A stretch of DNA of 46,983 nucleotides from Cruorifilaria tuberocauda (lineage: Eukaryota; Nematoda; Chromadorea; Rhabditida; Onchocercidae), in the NCBI GenBank assembly GCA_013365365.1, contig JABVXU010000429.1:1-46983 (forward strand), given 5' to 3'. Made by a program: the position numbers and the translations under genes. Every line of letters begins with the position of its first letter. Within the stretch, counting starts at the first letter, position 1. The notes below the pieces were generated by a model that had not been told where the DNA came from, did not search any database, and worked only from the letters and a program-made list of their open reading frames with translations. Shown here in pieces: positions 39,301 through 46,983 of this stretch.

Positions 39301-42300
39301 TTTATTGTTTTCACGATGAAATTTTATGTGATAAAATACTTGGCTGTGCTGTTCGAGATACTATCATAACGCTTCTTTCATACACGTTTCGTTCTTCTAT
39401 TTCCGGATTGTGTATCTTATTCAATGTCAACTGCCGGAAATCTCAATAAGATTTTTAGCTGATCGGATTTCGAATGTAAATTTTTTTATTTTAAAAACTT
39501 GAAAATTTCAATAATTTTAAGATTATAGCCCAGGATGGATGAGGAATCACAACAAACCAATGACAGCACTAAAACAGCTACATTAGCGGCAAGATTTATG
39601 GCCATGGAAGTAGCTGAGGCAAAGGTCAAAGAACATATGTCAAAAGATATTGTGAGGCCAAAAATACGCAAGAAATCACTGCCTGTAATATCCTCTCCTT
39701 CACAAGCATTCTACCATCGTACTACCGCACCAAAAGTTAAAGGTCAAGCTCATCCAGTTTCTTATTTAGCCCAAGCTGGACACATCTATTACCCTCCCTC
39801 ATCGCCACTTGCGCAAATTCATGAAGTTTATCGTCAGCATAATGACGAAACAAACGACGGATTTGGTAATCCGAATGAGCCAACATACGTTAACAGCGCG
39901 CTAAAGCAACCACTGCCATTTTCCGCGCATCAGCGTTATGAAGTGATTGAGGAAGATCGAACTCCGGAATCTTTCGTCCGTCGGGTTCATGAACTCTGCA
40001 CGCCCCTGTCATGCGGTGTTAGCAGACCTCTTTCCGTTCAGAATCCATCTCTGACCGTATCATCACCACGAAGCATATCCTCACCTGATGTTTTCAATAA
40101 TCGCACCAAAAATCCAATCTCCAAACAGTTAAGTACTTCATCAGCTGATTCAGTACAGTCTAACGTTATTCGACCAGCTGATATGTTACAGCAATTCCTG
40201 AACGGGAATGATTCCGAGAATCTCCCATCTCCAGCGTTAACCAGCGAATCACCAGAATGTACCGCTTGCGACAAAGCAACAAATATCTGTGAAGCTGTAA
40301 GTCACTTTGTTAATTTCATTTGTGCTTATCATTAAGTTATTATTCATTGGTCGTAGCCATTGGCATATTTAATCTTTGGTGCAATGGTAACAGAAATGTG
40401 TATCGAATACAAATGAATGTGGATTGATCAAGCTAACATAGATAATAATCTAATATCATTAGTTCTATCGGCTTAATTAATATTTTATCTCAATTAAATT
40501 TATGCAAACTTTTTTGGACAATATGTTAAGAATTTCGTCAAGATCACGTCATCCGAATTTGAAACGTTTCATTCTTATCAATGAATCATAGCTAAAACAT
40601 CGAGTGATAAGGCATTTCAGAATCTTCCTATTAATTCAAGCCTATTTTCAATCTCTTTTCTTTAACATCTAAATGAGGTAAGCACCAACAGAACGAAGTT
40701 TCAATCGAACATTCCGTTAAGTTTATCCACCGATGATTGGTGCAAAAAATAGTTTAACCTGTAAATGGGAAAGAGAGATTGAAAAAACTAATCAAAAAAA
40801 TTCTTTTGTTTTTGTTGATTTTAGAAACAGAATACATGAAATGCGAAAATGCTATTTCTTTAAATATAAATATGTTTGGAACAATAATTCGTATTTTTCT
40901 TGTTTGTTTTATACTTCCTTTTCTCTTCTCTTTCTGCAAAAAAAGGAATCGTTAAAAAATAATTCATGATAATTGTTTATTAATTTCATTTTCATCCTAA
41001 CAGTAATTTAATTTTTTTCAGTGAAAATTTTCAATTTATTTCTAATTTGAAATGAAAATTCCACACATTCCTTTTTTTGCTGTTAATTGACGATCGTTTA
41101 GTCAAATAAATTTCAAATCTGATTGGAAATTTTTCCTCTCGATTGCTGACCTTCTTGTCGCATCAATTTGGAATGATTTCGAATTGGAAAAAACTATTGT
41201 ACAATGCAAAATATTTGTCAAGAAATATATATTGCCCCTTTTCCGGTTTGTTTTATCCGATTTACCATACTTCACGAAATCAAGAAATCGAAATTAAATT
41301 AAAATTTTTATTTTCCATTCATTTCTTCTATTCATTGCTTCTTCCATTCCTTTACAATTTCTAATTATATAATTTAATTAATCTTAACAATAAATTCACC
41401 ACACCATTGTTGCCCTCTCGTTGATGATAATAATACATTTATTCCGTTTACCGTATCTTCCTATCCATCTTATTTGCGGAAAATTCCGGAAGAATTCCTC
41501 TTTGCCTATTTAATTACTTCCCAACTTCCATATTAAATATTTCCCACATGTTAAGGTACAATTTTGATCGCTTCTTTTCATTCGAATGCGTAATTATGGA
41601 AGTATGAGCTTAGTATCTCATAGTATGATGGAGTGAATGTTATTAGTAAAAGTTTTGTCATTTTTGGTTATTAGTATGGTAAATATTCATTTCAGGCTGT
41701 TAGAAACAATGCTAATAGCTTAGATTTTATTCTTGGTAACGTGGAAGATATGGTAGATTGGACAAATGACCAATGGATATATTCATGTTATTATGTCAAA
41801 AAACACATAAAAATTCTCATAACCTAGAAGAAAATGATTTTACTCAAAATCTATAGTTGACCAATGTATTTATTTCTATATATTGGACTGTCTAGTTTTC
41901 CAAGGCTTCTATATATTAATTGGCAAAAATATTTTAAAGGATTTCATCCAACTCGAAGAAACGGTGGCCAACCGAGAATTAAACGTGATTGAATCAGTTG
42001 AAGAAATGTCACAACCGTCTTCTACACGACACGTAATGCGAAACGGTGTATCGCAACATCATGTTATAAACTCACGTGGTCATTTTATCGATTTCCTCGG
42101 TGCGATATCGATAAATGACCGTTTGTCAATTCCGACAAACGATCAAACTGTGAGTTCATTAAAGCGAAATGTGGTGAAATTGGGGTCGAGCCGTAATAAA
42201 ATACATAAGATACAAATTAATCGTAATCTTGATAGGGACTTTATTTCAATCTCTTTTGTCTTTTATTGATTATTCAATTCTTGATCTTCAAATTGGCGGA

Positions 42301-45184
42301 AGTCATCGACAATAGAAACTGACAGTAATTGATCAAAAAACACCATAAATATGCAAACAGTCCACGTTAATAAACCGCTGAAATATTCATACTTCTGTGT
42401 TTTGGCATGTATTATAAAGTAACACGTAACACAATACGTGAAATATATAATAAATAAAATAGTCTTCTTTTTCAGCTGAAAAGACTTTTGGAGAAGTTAA
42501 CAGCTGACGATGTTTTGGATGAAGAATTTGCGGTGATTGCAAACCGACGCATGTCTGCTGCTGTATCAACCAGTCAGAAACCTGAAAATATGGTGCAGTT
42601 TTTCGAATCACGATGTAGAAAGCTGATAGTAAATAGGAGGAGGATTTTTTGATGTATCCTTGATCCGTCTTTCAATATTTACGTTACTGTGATTTCGAAG
42701 CAATTCATATGACTGCTTAAATTCTGGCTTGAAGGATGATTCTTGAAAGAATTATGATGCATGATGTGCCACAAGATTATTTCAACTTTTGTGGTCAAAA
42801 AAATAGAAATTTTAAATTCCTCCAAAATTCGAACTTGGCAAGTCTTTGAGAAACCACTGAACTTCCAGAAGAGGAACCGTACACGGTCAATAGTGCCATA
42901 TGAAGATACTCGAATTAAGTTACGCTCGAAACAGTCCAATCCAACAGGATATATTAATGCTTCGTATATTCAGGTAATTCAGTTTTAGAAAATTTATGAA
43001 TATGCAAAAATTTGTTCTTACTAAGTTTTCTTATCACAGATTCCAATTGGGAACCGGACTTTGAGATACATATTGGCACAGGCTCCACTTCCGGATACCA
43101 TCGAAGATTTCTGGCAAATGATTTGGGAATCCCGCTCACAGCTTATCGTTATGCTTTATGATGCTCAAGTAAGAAGGGATTTTTCTGATTCTGCCAGTAG
43201 CTAATCATCCGAATGGGAAATTCGGTATCATTGGTCCCAAGAGATTAACATTTAACCAACATTAAATTATTTGTGATATTATCATAAATAAGAAAAAAAT
43301 TCTCAAAAATGTTAATTAACAGTTCAGAAAAAAATCTATGGATGAATTTTTGTATCTGGAATTAGTTTATAACTTTCTGCGAATGATTTAAACAGATGAG
43401 ATTTTTAGGAAGTACAGATATAAAGCATTAATAACAGAAAGGTTAATCCATGTGATATGAAATGAAGTAGTTAATTTTATAAACAAGCAAGAATGAACAC
43501 TCGTCTATTTGATCTTTATTTATGGAAAATGTTTCTTTAGGAGTTTCAAAGTACCACAACACCAATTTATTGGCCAACGAAAGTAATGGACAAGCTAAGG
43601 TTGTCAGATCATTCATTGACATTACTTTCGAGTACGTCAAGTAAGCATCAAGTAACAATGATGTTTCAATTGAAGTTGAATTCGACTGGTGAACGACGAA
43701 CTATTTATCATCTCAGATTATTGGATTGGGAAAGCGGTGGAATACCTCCTAGTGAGGAGTCGTTCCTCGGTCAGTTTACTTCTTCAGGAAATTTGTTGCA
43801 ATTAGCAAATAATTATTGCATCTCAAGCAATAATTCTCATTAGATATAAAAGAATCTATCTTCTAGGATTTATGGATGCTGTCAGTAGTGTTCGACGGCA
43901 CTTGGAAAATGAGCAGTTGAAGGAAATAAACTCCGGAATAGCGTCAGAATCCAGAAAAAATCGAAATAATTATCATGTAAGATTATCAAATTTATTTTAT
44001 AATTTTCCGATACAGTAGTCTCTTTAAAAAAATGCTTTGCAGTTAAATTTATCGGACCCTGCAAATCGAAACAGGACACAATCGATTGATTTTAGTCATT
44101 ACAATTGGTGCAAAAAAGGACTGCATATGGTCAATTATGCATTGCATTATTCACCTTCCAGGTAACTTTTTATGCTATAAATCGGAAATTCAAGTATCAA
44201 CAGGAAACTGAGGAAGTTATGCTATACCTTAGATATTTCTGTTTCGATATGGTTGAAAGCTACCTGATATGAAAGAAATTACAGCCATTCGGATGTTTCG
44301 TCATCGGAATGTCTATCGACGGGAAGAAGTGGAGTTATGTTAGATGTGATTGCACCACCAACCGTAATACACTGTTTGACAGGTGCTCATGAATCCGGCG
44401 TTTATCTGCTTGTGGAACTGATGATCCACTGCATAGAGCACAACATGGTATGTCTTCTTCAAATGGTAATGGTAGTGTCGATATTCTGTTAAGGTGTAAG
44501 GTTATTGTTTATTAGGATAAGGGTTATTACATCAAGAGGGAAGTATTCTTTTCGACGTCCACTCACTGTGGACCTTCCTTTCTGTGACTCTGTTATAATA
44601 TCGCAGAAATACTTACACTACAGATAAAACAACAGAAAGTAAACCACAGCTCATGCTTTCGAATACTTTCCTCTTGTCATTCTCGAAATTGAGTAGAAGG
44701 TGACAGCAGCTTATCATATCATTAAATGATGACCACCTTGATTTGCTCTATTTCATCATCCCTCAACAATTACTGGCATCCATTGTATCATTGTGAAATT
44801 CTTTTCGTGAGTAACAATATATGAACAGAGTTCTGCAGATTCACGACAGATATGTAGCATAGAGGCATGCAAGACATAAGACAGTGACAAATCATGAGAA
44901 TATCATATAGCCCTTCATGTATTAAATCACATTTTTGGCTTTCTCCTATAGGCCATTTCAATTCCGCAAGTCAATCTTCCTGGTCTGATGGAATTTCACT
45001 GTCTCTTATTGAGCTTATCAAATTAGTTCAATTCTATAAAGAATAAGTTGTTCAGTGTGTGGATATTGGCAAAACATTGGCAATGTTACGGCAGCAACGG
45101 ATGTGTTTGGTAAAGAACGTGGAACAGTATCGTTTTGTATATTCCGTGCTGATCAATTATTTGCAAAAATCTCGGCTTATTTAA
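33314..45184 (+). CDS. Pez-type FERM and protein-tyrosine-phosphatase-like protein (predicted pseudophosphatase)
   Basis: Twenty-five exons: 33314-33514, 33831-34018, 34471-34568, 35384-35454, 35862-36020, 36209-36294, 36382-36526, 36685-36782, 37199-37259, 37481-37718, 37883-38058, 38353-38472, 38585-38698, 39040-39297, 39529-40296, 41696-41752, 41940-42149, 42476-42592, 42869-42973, 43040-43168, 43541-43769, 43867-43976, 44043-44161, 44285-44447 and 45056-45184. They join in phase to about 1,382 residues, somewhat longer than vertebrate PTPN14/PTPN21. A FERM domain fills about 10-320 ([30 protein letters not shown]). A long Ser/Pro-rich linker covers about 350-1015. The PTP-like domain spans about 1017-1382 and ends LQKSRLI, like vertebrate Pez. 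It keeps [10 protein letters not shown] and GYINAS and the Cys of the P-loop. Catalysis looks lost: WPD reads WES (1196-1198), the P-loop reads [10 protein letters not shown] (1315-1324) with Glu for Arg, and the first Q-loop Gln is Lys1360. About 50 extra residues precede the P-loop. Pez proteins act at cell junctions and in Hippo/YAP control; that role here is inference. Exon 41696-41752 and the start (33314, or Met codons at 33332 or 33341) are the least certain parts. The acceptor before 36382 is poor but required by phase. Confidence 0.9.
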
Positions 45185-46401
45185 AAGAAACGTCATCTCA
45201 TTTAATATATTATGAATGAATTAGCGATTAATCTTCTTCTCCACAACCATTTCAATTAATTCGGCGTTTCTCTCCTCCCATAATACTTCAGCTATTTCTC
45301 ACAAATTTAAAAGAATCACTGAGTTCACTTCTAAAAGATAAGTGAAGTAGTTACATGTTGAATAGCAGTCACATGTTACTGCCAATGTCCAACTTTTTTT
45401 GTTATACTTTTTCATTTAGCGAGATGACATCGTCTGCTTGTATGTATAACGTTGCATTACGTACATTTTCAATGCAAATTTGCTCAACAAAATTTCGGCA
45501 GATCTAATCATTTGTTATTTAATATTCTGATAACATAATTGTATGTGTTCTAATCACTTTCCCCTCCTCACTTAAGTGACATTTTCACTTGCCGATGTAT
45601 AATAACACATTCATTATCGTTGTTTCATATGAAAATGGTATTGATCTGTTTTAACGAGCAATTGCGTTTCAATTTCATTAGGTTAGATTTTATATACAAA
45701 CATACATAAAAAATGAAAAAATCATCCCGTAACAATATGTCATATGTTGAACATTACGCAGCCAGTCACTTCTCAAAACCACTTTCTGTAAATGCTTCAT
45801 TTATTCCGAGTGTATCACACATTGATATGTTATTATCGAACATGAATTCACAAAACGATCAACACCGAAGTATTTTTGTTGCTTCTTAATTACAAACTTC
45901 AGAAAATCAAGAAGCAAAAGAACAGGCTTGCAGCATTATTATGTTAAAATCTATTGATTATGAAAAGTTCAAAACATAAACAAAATGTCGATAAGCATGG
46001 ACATATATCTTTAATAACTGTACAAAACACTAGAAAAATGAGCGCTCAATGCACCATTTCGCTGACAGATATTGTCAAAGAAAGACATGTTTGCTACTAA
46101 AACTAACAAAAACGAATAATTTTAAAGAATCTAAAGAAACTATCCTGGTACACTATTATTTAGCGTGTACTTTAGAGCAGTTTAATTTCAGTTATACAGA
46201 ATGTTCACTGAAAAAATCTTTTCTTCTAAACTGATTGTGAAAATCAACTGACGATGATCGCGATAAAGGGTTAAAGGTATGATCGTCCCATCTGAAATAT
46301 AACACATTTTAAGCGATAAAAATGAGACTAACGAAATCGTGTAAAGCAAAAAAATGCAAATGGATTAAACTGTTGGAAAGCACATTTATATTGTTTCATA
46401 G
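45185..46401. other. Convergent intergenic region
   Basis: This separates the 3' ends of the Pez-like gene (+) and the leucine-rich-repeat gene (-). No exon chain is visible and no canonical AATAAA was found close to either stop. A 186-base open frame at 46049-46234 has no domain or splice context. Confidence 0.6.
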
Positions 46402-46983
46402 TTAAAACACTTGCATGGAATATTTGGGGTATAATTCGAAATTACGAAATCCATCGATTTGATGTAAATCATTCATTAGAGCTCTGATGTCACCATCAAA
46501 AGTGTCGTGGAAAACGAAACCTTTCTCAGTTTCGGTCCAGTTGATAAAATAATCTCGTTCGGGTGAAATTAACAGTTTAGGTCGTCTCAAATTCAGGCGT
46601 CGCAAGTTTTCAATATTGACCTGAAAAGTAACTGTATCATTTCCAGAATTACTTCACATTTATCTGCCAGTATCGATCAGAAACAAATTTGTTCCGAAAT
46701 TTGCCCTATTCTGAAATTTTTCTCACAAATAAGATTTATCTGTCATCTGTTCGCTTTTTTGCCATCTTTCAATTGTTTTACACACAGAAACCATATAATG
46801 TCTTTCAGCAAACATCCGTTAAAATTAAAATCAAAAGTCCTTCGTAAAATGAATTTTGAGTAACGATTCAATCAATCTCTTGCTCTTTCCCAAACGAACC
46901 TCATTTCCATGAAGTTTGAGGAAACGTAAATTCGGTAAATCGTCATCGCTTAGATTATTCCAAACGTCATCTCTATAACATTC
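46402..46983 (-). CDS. Leucine-rich-repeat protein, C-terminal part (runs off the window)
   Basis: Two minus-strand exons are visible: 46983-46900 (open at the window edge, phase 0) and 46620-46402, ending in TAA. They give 100 residues. The first exon reads like one leucine-rich repeat (LSDDDLPNLRFLKLHGNE). The second opens with another (VNIENLRRLNLRRPK) and then becomes a non-repeat, acidic and aromatic tail (ERDYFINWTETEKGF, then YPKYSMQVF). There is no membrane segment near the end. The identity of the full protein, and whether it is secreted, cannot be told from this fragment. It is convergent with the Pez-like gene, about 1.2 kb away. Confidence 0.7.

Noticed and set aside
39107..40274. 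Minus-strand frames opposite the Pez-like linker exons
   Set aside because: They are antisense shadows of plus-strand exons whose phase and splice sites are well supported.
40733..41364. Open frames on both strands inside the 1.4 kb intron of the Pez-like gene
   Set aside because: They are hydrophobic or Lys-rich AT-driven frames without splice-compatible phase and without similarity to Pez linker sequence.
41883..41939. 5' extension of the Pez-like exon that begins at 41940
   Set aside because: Acceptors at 41896 and 41904 are also possible, but the preceding 57-base exon ends in phase 0 and joins 41940 cleanly. I kept the shorter exon, without certainty.

Overview
This is nuclear DNA of a nematode, most likely a spirurid or filarial worm (clade III). 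It is strongly AT-rich by eye. Genes are broken by many short-to-medium introns with GT..AG ends and TTTCAG-like acceptors. One gene encodes a ground-like domain, which is a nematode-restricted hedgehog-related family. Possible spliced-leader acceptors sit just before several start codons. The genus call is inference from style; I saw no marker sequence that fixes it.

Layout, left to right. 1-5970: non-coding, with a degenerate tandem repeat near the left edge. 6047-11169 (+): an 8-exon class A-like GPCR of 452 residues with very divergent signature motifs. 13685-15819 (+): a 4-exon secreted ground-like protein of 218 residues. 17321-23143 (-): a 15-exon NOC3-type nucleolar protein of 706 residues. 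24041-28011 (+): a 12-exon DEAD-box RNA helicase of 608 residues with a mitochondrial-looking N-terminus, resembling DDX28. 28085-33300: a 5 kb gene-free stretch with purine/pyrimidine tracts and ATC/ATT-rich DNA. 33314-45184 (+): a 25-exon FERM plus tyrosine-phosphatase protein of about 1,382 residues, orthologous in layout to Pez (PTPN14/PTPN21). 46402-46983 (-): the 3' end of a leucine-rich-repeat gene that runs off the window.

All exon chains were assembled by hand. Reading phase closes across every junction of the five complete gene models. The weakest pieces are a 57-base exon at 41696-41752 and the exact first exons. No transcript data were available.

The most notable result is that the Pez-like protein keeps the phosphatase fold and the catalytic Cys but has lost the P-loop Arg, the WPD-loop Asp and the first Q-loop Gln. 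It should therefore be a pseudophosphatase, presumably a FERM scaffold in junction or Hippo-type signalling. A second point is the head-to-head pair of NOC3 and the DDX28-like helicase, two large-ribosomal-subunit assembly factors (nucleolar and mitochondrial) that share one 0.9 kb divergent intergenic region. Nothing here looks like a mobile element, CRISPR array, viral insertion or bacterial transfer.
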